Made by a program: the position numbers and the translations under genes. The notes beneath the pieces were generated by a model. The model saw only the letters and a list, made by a program, of their open reading frames with translations, did no database searches and was not told where the DNA came from. Positions 15,319-23,223 of a stretch of 52,487 nucleotides of DNA are shown here, piece by piece (the first letter of the stretch is position 1; each line of letters opens with the position of its first letter). This stretch comes from Gammaproteobacteria bacterium (GTDB taxonomy: Bacteria; Pseudomonadota; Gammaproteobacteria; SZUA-152), in assembly GCA_029882975.1 (NCBI GenBank), contig JAOUJW010000036.1, forward strand, positions 1 through 52,487. Direction: 5' to 3'.

Positions 15319-15825
15319 CTAACCCACAAATACCAATGGCAACCGGCATGCTACGCAGCGATAAACCGTTCCACGCAGTGAACGATTGTGCCGAGTAGTT
15401 GTAATCTGATGCTCTCTACAATGACACCGATACAAAAACCGCCGTTGGCTTTTCACTTTGACCCCTGACATATCGTATCGATGACACCGATTGATATCCG
15501 TTGCACCCAACATCCGCATGACGGACCGCCACTCCCGCCCATGGGCACGCACTCTGCGAGAATACACCTGGCGAACCACATGGTGAGCAACTTCGTGTAC
15601 CACGGTACGACCAACAAATTCATCAAACTGATTAGCCGCGATATGTGGGTTATAACGAATACGCAATTCCAATGGCCTATATTCACCGGCTTTTGTGCCT
15701 CGAATATCAAACGTCACATCGACCGGCTCAATGCGTTGATCCGGCAATAACAAATTGGCTTTGTCGATACAATCGACAGTCGCTTTAACCAATTGATCCT
15801 TTTGTTGCTGACTTAAATATTTCAT
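15319..15825 (-). CDS. Second SprT-like zinc metalloprotease
   Basis: The 168-aa protein carries HEVAHH (H77, E78, H81) in VVHEVAHHVVRQVYSRRVRA and a C-terminal zinc ribbon with CHCREH and CVAC. This is the compact SprT architecture. An aggtga ribosome-binding site precedes the ATG at 15825. It differs clearly from the 248-aa SprT-like protein 800 bases away, so the plasmid carries two non-identical members, possibly for DNA-protein crosslinks such as relaxase-DNA adducts; that link is speculative. Confidence 0.85.
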   Translation of the reverse strand: MKYLSQQQKDQLVKATVDCIDKANLLLPDQRIEPVDVTFDIRGTKAGEYRPLELRIRYNPHIAANQFDEFVGRTVVHEVAHHVVRQVYSRRVRAHGREWRSVMRMLGATDINRCHRYDMSGVKVKSQRRFLYRCHCREHQITTTRHNRSLRGTVYRCVACRLPLVFVG

Positions 15826-15842
15826 GATTCTTATCACCTGTT

Positions 15843-15870
15843 AAAAAAAAGAGCGCCTAACATGGCGCTC
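15843..15870 (-). terminator. Rho-independent terminator of the DUF3768 gene
   Basis: On the minus strand, gagcgcc/ggcgctc (15851-15870) is followed by a run of eight Ts (15843-15850), 12 bases after the stop codon at 15883. Confidence 0.85.
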
Positions 15871-15882
15871 AAAGAGGGTTCA

Positions 15883-16233
15883 CTAGTATTCCTCTGCGCG
15901 CATAATCGTTAACACACGATTCGTCACACGGGCATTGGCTGGATCTTCAGACCGATGTTTCATGTCCTCGGCGTAATAATCGATTTTAAAAAAATATTTT
16001 CGCCCCAAATGCTCAACACAACCAAAATCGTGTTCACCGTAGGGATCGTTATCCTCATTAAAATCACCGAACGTCATCACCTTTTGAAATATTTCGTCCT
16101 GTACTTTTTGATCCAAGGCATAAACGCCCTGGGTTAACACCACACGACCACCAATAAACGAACGACGAAACGCATCATTCAATTGGGCAATTCGTTCTAA
16201 CTTAAAAGTCTGCAAATTTGTCACTGTACTCAT
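15883..16233 (-). CDS. DUF3768 family protein
   Basis: The 116-aa protein matches DUF3768: QLNDAFRRSFIGGRVVLTQG, then DNDPYGEHDFG, FFKIDYYA and NARVTNRVLTIM. This family is widespread on proteobacterial plasmids and integrative elements and has no assigned activity. A terminator directly follows. Normal length and intact. Confidence 0.88.
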   Translation of the reverse strand: MSTVTNLQTFKLERIAQLNDAFRRSFIGGRVVLTQGVYALDQKVQDEIFQKVMTFGDFNEDNDPYGEHDFGCVEHLGRKYFFKIDYYAEDMKHRSEDPANARVTNRVLTIMRAEEY

Positions 16234-16283
16234 GCTCTAACCCTCCATTGTTTCCATCTTTTATTGATCTTTAAAAAAACATC

Positions 16284-16453
16284 GCCCCTGGGGCTTAAAG
16301 GGAAAAAGGGGTTTTAGGCATAGGTTCTGGCGTAGGCCAGGCCTGAAACGGTGTCTGCACAAGCGGAATGGGTTTTATGTAGCGCGGAAGATAACGGAGC
16401 AGGCCTTGCCGAAGCCAGGTTCTATGCTACCCTTTAGTCCCGCCCCAGGGGTG
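16284..16453. repeat. Long imperfect inverted repeat, about 170 bp
   Basis: The left arm (16284-16345: cgcccctggggcttaaaggg, then taggcataggttctggcg) is matched in reverse complement by the right arm (16400-16453: caggccttgccgaagccagg, then ctatgctaccctttag and cgccccagggg). The whole interval could fold into one extended stem-loop. No gene is present. Confidence 0.6.
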
Positions 16454-16564
16454 ATAGGTAAATAAACTGCGCGCAGCGCAACCGAAAGAGTGTTTTGAAC
16501 TTAGGCTTTGATTTTGATCTAGGATTTAATCTTGAGCGCTTTCACACGGACGTGGAAGCGCAAT

Positions 16565-16662
16565 GGACAGGGAAGGGCAGGCTTTGCCGGTGAGGTGGCG
16601 AGATACAAATAGTGAAACAACGAACCAAGCTCCACCGCACCGGCAGAGCCTGCCCGCTGTCC
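16565..16662. repeat. Second long inverted repeat, about 100 bp
   Basis: gggcaggctttgccggtgag (from 16575) pairs with the reverse complement of the block at 16632-16655 with two mismatches in 24 bases. An outer ggacag/ctgtcc pair extends the stem. It stands 110 bases after the first long inverted repeat. Confidence 0.65.
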
Positions 16663-16800
16663 TAAGCGGCACGAGCGAGCGCAGTCTGCGAGCTGGTAGA
16701 GCGACCAACAAAAAGACGCCGCTGGCATTGGGCCACAAGACCAATGACAGCAGCGACATTAACCCGAGAAATATTCCACACCTACACCACCACTCAGCAC

Positions 16801-16824
16801 ACTCCCAGCTATCAAACTGGGAGT
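16801..16824 (-). terminator. Hairpin downstream of the 112-aa gene
   Basis: actcccag/ctgggagt is a perfect 8-bp stem with an 8-nt loop, 20 bases past the stop codon at 16844. There is no T-run, so termination strength is uncertain. Confidence 0.45.
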
Positions 16825-16843
16825 GCACCAAATAGATCAAACG

Positions 16844-17182
16844 CTATTCCTTCAAAACACCCAACGCTTTACGAATCCAGAAATACAAATGCACCTGGCC
16901 CGTTGCAGTTACCATGTCCATGAATTGGTCCAACTGGCCTGGGTCCATCGATCCGCTATGGCCTTTCTCAAGCAAATCATCAAATAGACCCGAATCCACA
17001 CCAGGGCGTGGTTCCCATTGATAATCACCGAACACCTCCAAGGCATCGGATGATTCACCATCGAGGGGCGCACTGTAAACCAACGCCGACAAAATGTGTT
17101 TTAAATAAACGTTTTGTTGCTGCACTGACAAAACACGATAGATGTGATCTGCTAAATCAAAGAGTGGTAATTCATTATCCAT
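16844..17182 (-). CDS. Hypothetical protein, 112 aa
   Basis: An acidic helical protein (LFDLADHIYRVLSVQQQNVY; DPGQLDQFMDMVTATG) with a ggagcg ribosome-binding site. No family was recognised. A 31-bp block from its middle (LLEKGHSGSMD region) also occurs at 11272-11302. It follows the ParB-like gene but is separated from it by a hairpin at 17211-17230, so it may need its own promoter. Confidence 0.65.
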   Translation of the reverse strand: MDNELPLFDLADHIYRVLSVQQQNVYLKHILSALVYSAPLDGESSDALEVFGDYQWEPRPGVDSGLFDDLLEKGHSGSMDPGQLDQFMDMVTATGQVHLYFWIRKALGVLKE

Positions 17183-17210
17183 TTATTTCGCTCCAAATCA
17201 GAGAAAGAAA

Positions 17211-17230
17211 CTCCCGCTCCAAAGCGGGAG
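17211..17230 (-). terminator. Terminator after the 610-aa ParB-like gene
   Basis: ctcccgct/agcgggag forms an 8-bp stem with a short loop, followed on the minus strand by tttctttctc. It lies 14 bases from the stop codon of the ParB-like gene. Confidence 0.7.
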
Positions 17231-17243
17231 CCGTTTGTCATAT

Positions 17244-19076
17244 CTAGAATTCAACAGGCAACCAAGTGTCTCGAATATGAACCAAATCATCGGACAAACT
17301 CTTATCCTGGCCACCGTTGAAAAAATCGTGGAAGTGTTGAACCAACTCTGTTTTCTTATTCTTCTTGTGATCATCAACCCACTGATCACCAAACCAGTCT
17401 TTTGCAAGTGCCAACAAGGCATCAATGGTCAGGCGTTTAAAAAAATTATCACTGGCTGGACGCCAATACGCAGCGTAATCAATCTCCATTGATTCACTCA
17501 CATACTGGCCATTAGCAGAGCGACCATTAGCAAACACTCGCGCCGTACAGTAAGCCACCAGACTTGCCTTTGCCTTAGCGCTTAACTGTCGGAATAATTC
17601 AAATCGCTCGGTATCATCATCCACACTCAACCAAGCCGTATCCAACTTAGCAAACTGCTCATTGAGTTTGACCGCCGCCACCGTGTTATCCAGATCCATC
17701 AGCGTGGTATTCTCACTCGTGACTGTGGCACGAACATCAATAGCGGAATCCAAATAACCTAACTCATCAAGCACTTGAGCGCACAAGCTAAAATGCAACA
17801 GATCCAAGGCCAGTTTAGTATCACGCGCTAACTCAGCTTGCACAATTTGACGTTTGTACAAAGCCAGATCGGACAACAAAGTTCGCGGCAATGGGCTGGT
17901 TTCATTAAGCTCATCATCACCCTGGTCAACACCTTGCCCACTGCTGCTATTTTGTAGTTTTTTGTTGTCGGCTTTACTCAACAAACCTCGCAAAACAAGC
18001 AATTCACCCTTGTGATCGAATGTCACAATACAATGGCCCTTGGATTTTTGTTCCTCCGTGTATTGCTGATAACTCTCTTTTTTTAACTCGCACTCATCCA
18101 ATTGCTTTTCCAAGTCGTCAAACTTTTTGTTTTTCTCGTCAGTCCAATCCTCATCATCATCTTCCATTTTGGCTATTGCCGAATCCAATGATTTGATTTT
18201 CTTCTCCAAAGCCGCAGGCACTCCGACCAGCTCCGGCTCAGCCCGACAATACGTAGAACCTGCACTAAAACCGTCCAGGCTACACTCAAGCGAATTCCAA
18301 CCTTCTTTTTCAATCGTCGCCGCACTTTTTTTAAGCTTCTGCATGGCCAAATCCTGCAACAAATCCATATCGTGCAAATGCGTCTGAGATTCGAACAAAT
18401 CCGTACTAACAGAACCACCGGCTTTTTTGTACGCCGCCAAACCCACAAACTGACAAAGGCGCGAATCACTGGCCTCAGACGAATGCAATAAAAAGTTACG
18501 TATACTGTGCGGATACAAATGATTGCCCAGCTCCTTATAACAATGCAATTGATTGTCCTGGTCGGTCTCTACCGTAAACGCCATCACTTCCTCAATACCT
18601 AATTTACCCTTGCGAAAATCCTGAACGATTTTAGGAGCCACCGAAGCAAGGCGAAGCCGTTTTTTAACGTGTGCAGACGAAACGCCAAATTCCAACGCAA
18701 TCGTTTTTTCCGACAAGCCATTGTTGGCCATGGCCTGATAGGACATGAACTCATCGGCAGGGTGCATGGCTTCGTGCAAGTTTTCAGACAAAGAAACCGC
18801 CGTGGTATCGTCATCCTCATTAATTCGACACGGCAACTCAACGTCCTCATCCCAAACACCTTTTTTAACCAAAACACCGGCAGCCGCAAAGCGGCGACCA
18901 CCGGCAATGACCTCATACCGATCCGGCGACTCCGTCCTGTTAACCACCAGATTCTGCAAAATCCCCCTGGCCTGCATCGAGGCAATCAATTGTTTGTCAC
19001 TATTTTTTGCCGTAGACACAACTCTCACATTGTCCCCAGAAATTGATAACTGCTCAAATGGAATATTCGTAATCAT
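17244..19076 (-). CDS. Large ParB/RepB/Spo0J-like protein, 610 aa
   Basis: The N-terminal third is ParB-like: IPFEQLSISGDNVRV, VIAGGRRFAAAGVLVKKG (about 57-74), SLSENLHEAMHPADEF and an HTH NGLSEKTIALEFGVSSAHVK. The remaining 400 residues form an acidic helical extension with a coiled coil (about 290-345) and no known domain. Such long ParB-like proteins accompany DUF932, DUF3768 and SprT-like genes on plasmids and integrative elements. They lack a cognate ParA, so a regulatory, nuclease or anti-restriction role is as likely as partition. A gagggg ribosome-binding site precedes the ATG. Confidence 0.8.
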   Translation of the reverse strand: MITNIPFEQLSISGDNVRVVSTAKNSDKQLIASMQARGILQNLVVNRTESPDRYEVIAGGRRFAAAGVLVKKGVWDEDVELPCRINEDDDTTAVSLSENLHEAMHPADEFMSYQAMANNGLSEKTIALEFGVSSAHVKKRLRLASVAPKIVQDFRKGKLGIEEVMAFTVETDQDNQLHCYKELGNHLYPHSIRNFLLHSSEASDSRLCQFVGLAAYKKAGGSVSTDLFESQTHLHDMDLLQDLAMQKLKKSAATIEKEGWNSLECSLDGFSAGSTYCRAEPELVGVPAALEKKIKSLDSAIAKMEDDDEDWTDEKNKKFDDLEKQLDECELKKESYQQYTEEQKSKGHCIVTFDHKGELLVLRGLLSKADNKKLQNSSSGQGVDQGDDELNETSPLPRTLLSDLALYKRQIVQAELARDTKLALDLLHFSLCAQVLDELGYLDSAIDVRATVTSENTTLMDLDNTVAAVKLNEQFAKLDTAWLSVDDDTERFELFRQLSAKAKASLVAYCTARVFANGRSANGQYVSESMEIDYAAYWRPASDNFFKRLTIDALLALAKDWFGDQWVDDHKKNKKTELVQHFHDFFNGGQDKSLSDDLVHIRDTWLPVEF

Positions 19077-19438
19077 TAATAAAACCCCTCATCGTTAATA
19101 GATATAAAAATACGGCGCTGAGCGCGTCGCGCTCCTGCCCGACTGGCGAAGTACGGGGAGGCAACTGTCAATTAAAAATAGGGGAGGGGAATCACCCATT
19201 CTGCACAAGTGAACGAAGAGAACGCGGAAGAATGGGGAAACCCCAATTTTTTGTTGACAGGCGCCAGGGGCAGCGCCCCTTAGCACCAGGCAGTGATGGA
19301 AGCCCGCAGGGCCAAGACAAGTATTCACCTGGCTTGGTTTACGACAGCGCGTTGCGTAGCAGCCTGCAAAACTCAACTTTGGCTCCTGACAACAAACAAC
19401 TATAATAAAGGCAAAACACCAAAGCGAAGAACAAAACG
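19077..19438. other. Intergenic region between divergent units
   Basis: About 360 bases without a convincing gene; the minus-strand frame 19095-19376 has no coding character. It contains the hairpins gagcgcg/cgcgctc (19120-19134) and aggggc/gcccct (19266-19280) and separates the minus-strand ParB-like gene from the plus-strand 123-aa gene, so promoters in both directions are expected here. Confidence 0.45.
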
Positions 19439-19810
19439 ATGCCCAAAAAGAAAACTATAAAGAAAACCATAAAACCAAAAGCAACGATCAAACAACACAG
19501 CACCATCAATACTTATGGTTACTTAATGTCTGCCGCACACCACGCCAAAGGCCGCTTGAAAGAAGAAGAGGGGCAGTTCTACCAAGCCATGACTACAATG
19601 ATCCTATCAGCATTCACACTAGAGGCGTACCTCAACCACGTAGGCGAGAAGCTGTTCCCCTACTGGGACGACATGGCGGAATTCAAAAAGCTGATGAATG
19701 CTGGATACATTGACCAGCTGGCCAACAAATACGATGGTCTCTATCACTATACAAAAATACTGGAACGATTGGCCGAAGGCCTGGAATCAGGCGCAATACA
19801 AGCGCCGTAA
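19439..19810 (+). CDS. Hypothetical protein, 123 aa, lysine-rich N-terminus
   Basis: A strongly basic start (MPKKKTIKKTIKPK) leads into a helical domain, AHHAKGRLKEEEGQFYQAMT, then LSAFTLEAYLNHVGE, resembling HEPN-type helical bundles. The usual RxxxxH catalytic motif was not seen, so no RNase function is claimed. It lies 23 bases upstream of the thermonuclease gene. Confidence 0.55.
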   Translation: MPKKKTIKKTIKPKATIKQHSTINTYGYLMSAAHHAKGRLKEEEGQFYQAMTTMILSAFTLEAYLNHVGEKLFPYWDDMAEFKKLMNAGYIDQLANKYDGLYHYTKILERLAEGLESGAIQAP

Positions 19811-19833
19811 AACCATAGCGACGGACCCATCCA

Positions 19834-20259
19834 ATGAGAACAATACTATTAATCATCAGTCTACTGGTTTCATTATCTGCAAACGCAAAACAACTGTATG
19901 GCCCTTACCAAGCCGAAGTCGTAAGAGTCGTCGATGGTGACACCATTGAACTTAACGTCCATGTCTGGCCAGGCCTGGTCCAAAACATCAAACTACGCTT
20001 AAGCGGAGTCAACACACCAGAGAAACGCGGAAGAAACGTCTCCCAGTGCGAAAAGAAAGCCGCTCAAAAAGCCACGAACTTCACTCAACGCTGGGTTAAA
20101 GGTATCAATCGAATCATAGTCACCGAAGTCAAGTTAGGTAAATACGCTGGCCGTGCCCTGGGCAAAATAAAAAAGGGCGAACTGGATCTGGGCGAGGAAC
20201 TAATTAGGGCAGGACATGCTAAACCGTACAGCGGAGGGAGAAGACAAGCGTGGTGTTAA
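19834..20259 (+). CDS. Thermonuclease-like (SNase) protein with signal peptide
   Basis: The 141-aa protein starts with a signal peptide (ILLIISLLVSLSANA, cleavage near 18), so it acts outside the cytoplasm. The SNase domain shows VVDGDTIEL (D34/D36), RLSGVNTPE (R55, E63) and AGRALG (R107). The position of Asp40 of staphylococcal nuclease appears to be Asn60, so activity may be altered. Such nucleases are common on conjugative plasmids. It follows the 123-aa gene on the same strand. Confidence 0.85.
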   Translation: MRTILLIISLLVSLSANAKQLYGPYQAEVVRVVDGDTIELNVHVWPGLVQNIKLRLSGVNTPEKRGRNVSQCEKKAAQKATNFTQRWVKGINRIIVTEVKLGKYAGRALGKIKKGELDLGEELIRAGHAKPYSGGRRQAWC

Positions 20260-20329
20260 ACAGAAATATCTCAGTAGGGGTGCACAACCAATGAAACACT
20301 ACTTACTACACATAATGGATTACAAATCT

Positions 20330-20671
20330 CTAGCCTATAGATGTGTCTGAATTCTTGTTAAGGTCTCTATTACAAAACCGGCATATCTTAGCTTCATATT
20401 TTATGGTTTCAGCACAATATGGGCACTTCTTTGTATCCTCCGTGCCAACCGGTTCAGTGTGTATTTCTTTCTCTTGTCTTACACTAGTGAGCGCCCATAT
20501 AAGGGATGCGACCCACCCCAAGAATGTCCACCCAAGTAATAGATTGGTAAATAGTATCGCATTTTCGTTGTGATGCTTCCGGGCAGAAGCAACCCATGTT
20601 GGTATGAAATACACAACAACCAATATAGCTAGGATGACTAACATTAAAATAGGATTAGAGTCACCAAACAT
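20330..20671 (-). CDS. Superinfection-immunity-like membrane protein with zinc ribbon
   Basis: The 113-aa product starts at an ATG with an aagggg ribosome-binding site; longer in-frame starts lack one. Two transmembrane helices (about 9-28 and 42-63, ILFTNLLLGWTFLGWVASL) match the superinfection immunity (Imm) domain known from phage T4, which blocks DNA injection by related phages. A C-terminal zinc ribbon CPYC...CRFC follows. An entry-exclusion or antiphage function is plausible. It is followed by the thermonuclease gene on the opposite strand. Confidence 0.75.
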   Translation of the reverse strand: MFGDSNPILMLVILAILVVVYFIPTWVASARKHHNENAILFTNLLLGWTFLGWVASLIWALTSVRQEKEIHTEPVGTEDTKKCPYCAETIKYEAKICRFCNRDLNKNSDTSIG

Positions 20672-20714
20672 ATCACTTAACCCCTTGCATTGTTTATGTT
20701 CATATGGAAAACGT

Positions 20715-21065
20715 TCATGGCCAAAAAGGATCAGCAATCCATTCACGTATTAATTCACGCTCCGGATCATCGAGCGATGATACCGCATCAACCAGGTCGA
20801 ACCCATACCGTTTGTTGCTGTGAAACCAAACTGACGCAAAAAACTTTGCTATGTGCACCTCTCCTGGCGACATGACAGCAATTTCACGTTCAAACAATTC
20901 TACATCCAAACTCTTAGATTTAACATCCCACAAGTGATCAATTCGTGGTACACGATAGAGCATGAGAAAAAATAACTGTTGGCCATCCGATAACTTGGAA
21001 AATGCTAGGTCATACTCTTCCTGAGCCTGTTTATCCAAACGCTTTTTCTCCAACTCATCTGTCAC
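20715..21065 (-). CDS. Hypothetical protein, 116 aa
   Basis: The best start is the GTG at 21065 with a perfect aaggagg ribosome-binding site; this trims an upstream extension that belongs to the overlapping WGR frame. The protein is soluble and mixed in charge (ELEKKRLDKQAQEEYDLAF; DDPERELIREWIADPFWP). No family was recognised. Its start overlaps the end of the WGR-domain gene by 11 bases, so they form a coupled pair. Confidence 0.65.
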   Translation of the reverse strand: MTDELEKKRLDKQAQEEYDLAFSKLSDGQQLFFLMLYRVPRIDHLWDVKSKSLDVELFEREIAVMSPGEVHIAKFFASVWFHSNKRYGFDLVDAVSSLDDPERELIREWIADPFWP

Positions 21066-21312
21066 AGCGAACCTCCTTATAATTTTTCTTGGCTCGTTGA
21101 TCCACAACAAGAGCCAGTTTTGAGACAGCTTCCTGGTAGGAATCGCAAGGCATAACCATTTTGTTACCTGTCGCTTGGTTGATGCCACCCCAACAACGAA
21201 AAACTTCCCAACCAAGCAATCCGCGTTGAAGGAAAATCTGGTAGTACCTTTTTTTCTCGGAGTGTTCGAACCTTCTCACGATCCACTGTTCTTGGGGTTT
21301 TTTGTTATCCAT
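21055..21312 (-). CDS. WGR-domain protein, 85 aa
   Basis: RYYQIFLQRGLLGWEVFRCW followed by GGINQATGNK and a conserved-looking C-terminal helix fits the WGR domain, a small nucleic-acid-binding module found alone on plasmids and fused to PARP-like proteins. The gene leads a two-gene minus-strand unit and faces the 130-aa gene across a palindrome-rich promoter region. Confidence 0.75.
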   Translation of the reverse strand: MDNKKPQEQWIVRRFEHSEKKRYYQIFLQRGLLGWEVFRCWGGINQATGNKMVMPCDSYQEAVSKLALVVDQRAKKNYKEVRCDR

Positions 21313-21347
21313 CGAAAATCACCAAAACTCTGTAATAGTAGAGTATT

Positions 21348-21373
21348 CATTATAGCACAGCCGTGCTATAATG
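21348..21373. promoter_or_regulatory. 26-bp palindrome in the divergent promoter region
   Basis: cattatagcacag meets its reverse-complement arm ccgtgctataatg with 12 of 13 positions paired. It lies 36 bases upstream of the WGR gene start and overlaps likely -10 elements, so it is a strong operator candidate. Confidence 0.6.
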
Positions 21374-21458
21374 TAACTATTGTATCCGTTTGCTATACTT
21401 TGTTTTTAAGACGGATTTTATTACACTATTTAGACCCATTTTGGACCGTTTTTAGGGT

Positions 21459-21484
21459 GTATCGTATACCATGGTATGTGATAC
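21459..21484. promoter_or_regulatory. Second 26-bp palindrome, upstream of the 130-aa gene
   Basis: gtatcgtatacca pairs with tggtatgtgatac at 11 of 13 positions. It lies about 90 bases before the ATG at 21575. It differs in sequence from the palindrome at 21348, suggesting a different regulator. Confidence 0.5.
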
Positions 21485-21574
21485 ATACGTTTTACACTAT
21501 AACACTGTACGCTAAATAACCACGCACAAATCCATCAATTACAGGAATCTTGATTTCGTAGAAAGGAGGTCAAC

Positions 21575-21967
21575 ATGACGCAACGAAATAGCACTACTAT
21601 TACAGTAACAGAGCAACAATTGCTTAACGACATGGACGTTAGCAGCTGGGTGAAACAACAAATTAGCGAAACTACACAAGCGGACATTATTGATGCCACC
21701 CACAATGTTGAGCTATTAATCATGGTACTGGAACAACGGTGCATTGCACACGGACTGAAAGATGGAAAAACCACTTTCGAGTTAAGCAACGATGTAGTCT
21801 TTACCGAGCATGAACTCATCGCAGATCCTACGGTACAATATTGGTTGCGAATCCAGATTAAAGAAACCAGACAGCGTGATCCACTGGAAGCATTGAAAGA
21901 CGCCCAATTACTGTTGGCCGTGTTGGAGCAACGTTGCATCAGAATGGGTATCATTCAACGACACTAA
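21575..21967 (+). CDS. Internally duplicated helical protein, 130 aa
   Basis: A perfect aaaggagg ribosome-binding site precedes the ATG. The protein is two related halves: DVSSWVKQQISETTQADIID with LLIMVLEQRCIAHGL, then PTVQYWLRIQIKETRQRDPL with LLLAVLEQRCIRMGI. This indicates an internal duplication of about 55 residues. No family was recognised. It starts a plus-strand series with the 198-aa protein and a serine recombinase. Confidence 0.65.
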   Translation: MTQRNSTTITVTEQQLLNDMDVSSWVKQQISETTQADIIDATHNVELLIMVLEQRCIAHGLKDGKTTFELSNDVVFTEHELIADPTVQYWLRIQIKETRQRDPLEALKDAQLLLAVLEQRCIRMGIIQRH

Positions 21968-21990
21968 AACATAGTTATGGGGAAAGCGGT

Positions 21991-22587
21991 ATGCCAACGG
22001 ATAATGTACATAGATTCTTAAACAAACTGACATTCAACCAAAAATACTTGGATAATTTAATGGACGAACCCACTCCATGTTTGTCGATTGGCATACTTCA
22101 AGAGCGAAAAAAAGAAGTCGGTTTCATTCTTTTAAGACCTGATGAAGACATTCCAGAGAACGTTACTAACCAAGGCTTTCAATTGGGTAACAGAATGGTC
22201 GGAGCCGATGCCAAAGAAAGTGTCATCCAACTGTCTTTCGCTTTTTACGATTACGGTGTTTACCACGGACTCGTTAATCCCAGCAACCCAGTCGTCAAAC
22301 GAACCGTTGAACTCATGGTTAAGAATGAAGACTATCTGTTCATAGTGATTAATCCCAGTCAAAGGGCCGTGACCTTCCGATCGGAACTGGGCAAAGGAGA
22401 TTATCTAGGGATTCACCACAATATGGATATGATCCGCAATGCCGTTACCAGCAACGAGAACTACGAATTAATATTCGACGCATTTGAGAATAATCCAAGC
22501 CCTCCGGGTAAAGTCGTACCGTGGGTCTGTCGAGAAGACAAATATTCTGATTTATCGGATGATGTCGTTGTAATCGGCCCTGCATAA
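21991..22587 (+). CDS. Hypothetical protein, 198 aa
   Basis: Started at the ATG at 21991 behind ggggaaagcgg, the protein is soluble and of mixed fold (PTPCLSIGILQERKKEVGFI; VIQLSFAFYDYGVYHGLVNP; VKNEDYLFIVINPSQRAVTF). No family was recognised. It lies 23 bases after the 130-aa gene and 24 before the recombinase gene, so the three are likely cotranscribed. Confidence 0.6.
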   Translation: MPTDNVHRFLNKLTFNQKYLDNLMDEPTPCLSIGILQERKKEVGFILLRPDEDIPENVTNQGFQLGNRMVGADAKESVIQLSFAFYDYGVYHGLVNPSNPVVKRTVELMVKNEDYLFIVINPSQRAVTFRSELGKGDYLGIHHNMDMIRNAVTSNENYELIFDAFENNPSPPGKVVPWVCREDKYSDLSDDVVVIGPA

Positions 22588-22611
22588 TCGAATAAGAAAA
22601 AGGAAACCTAT

Positions 22612-23223
22612 ATGCTTGTAGGATACGTCCGTGTTTCAAAAACTGATGGTTCCCAAGTTCTGGACATGCAATTGGACGCCATGAAGAAAGCCAAGGTGAA
22701 ACCTAAGAACATTTACCGGGACAAGGCCTCTGGCAAACTGGATAACCGGTCAGGCCTTGAGGCCTGTTTGAAGGCGCTCAGGCCCAAAGATATATTGGTG
22801 GTCTATAAGCTGGACCGACTTGGACGAAGCCTTAAGCATTTGTTGGAGACCATCGAGAATCTGACGGAACGGAAGATCGGGTTTAGGGTGTTGACCGGAC
22901 AGGGGGCTAAGATCGACACCACCACGCCAAGTGGTAAGTTGGTTTTCGGCATATTTGCGGCTCTTGCAGAGTTTGAACGAGAGTTGATTGTAGAGCGAAC
23001 CAAAGCTGGCCTGGCCGCAGCGCGTGCAAGGGGCAGGGTAGGTGGGCGTAAGTGCGAACTCAGTAAATCTCAAGTGCGTTACTTGCAAGCAGCCATGAAA
23101 CGACGGGATACGGTCGTGGCGGATCTCGCTGAGGAAATGGGTGTCACACGTGCTACACTTTATCGATACGTTGGCCCAAAAGGGCAACTGCGGGAGTATG
23201 GGAAACGGGTTTTGAAGAAATGA
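22612..23223 (+). CDS. Serine recombinase of the resolvase/invertase family
   Basis: The 203-aa protein has the resolvase catalytic domain: YVRVSKTDGSQVLDMQ with the nucleophilic Ser at residue 9, LVVYKLDRLGRSLKHL, and EFERELIVERTKAGLAAARA, followed by a C-terminal HTH (VVADLAEEMGVTRATLYRYV). It is full length for a Tn3-type resolvase or invertase and may resolve plasmid multimers. No res site was identified. An aaaggaaa ribosome-binding site precedes the ATG; the stop overlaps the next start (ATGA). Confidence 0.93.
   Translation: MLVGYVRVSKTDGSQVLDMQLDAMKKAKVKPKNIYRDKASGKLDNRSGLEACLKALRPKDILVVYKLDRLGRSLKHLLETIENLTERKIGFRVLTGQGAKIDTTTPSGKLVFGIFAALAEFERELIVERTKAGLAAARARGRVGGRKCELSKSQVRYLQAAMKRRDTVVADLAEEMGVTRATLYRYVGPKGQLREYGKRVLKK

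Noticed and set aside
16526-16840. Long frames on both strands across the inverted repeats
   Set aside because: They are by-products of the GC-rich inverted repeat and do not read as proteins.
19095-19376. Minus-strand frame of 93 codons
   Set aside because: It falls in a GC-rich hairpin-containing spacer, has odd composition, and has no ribosome-binding site.
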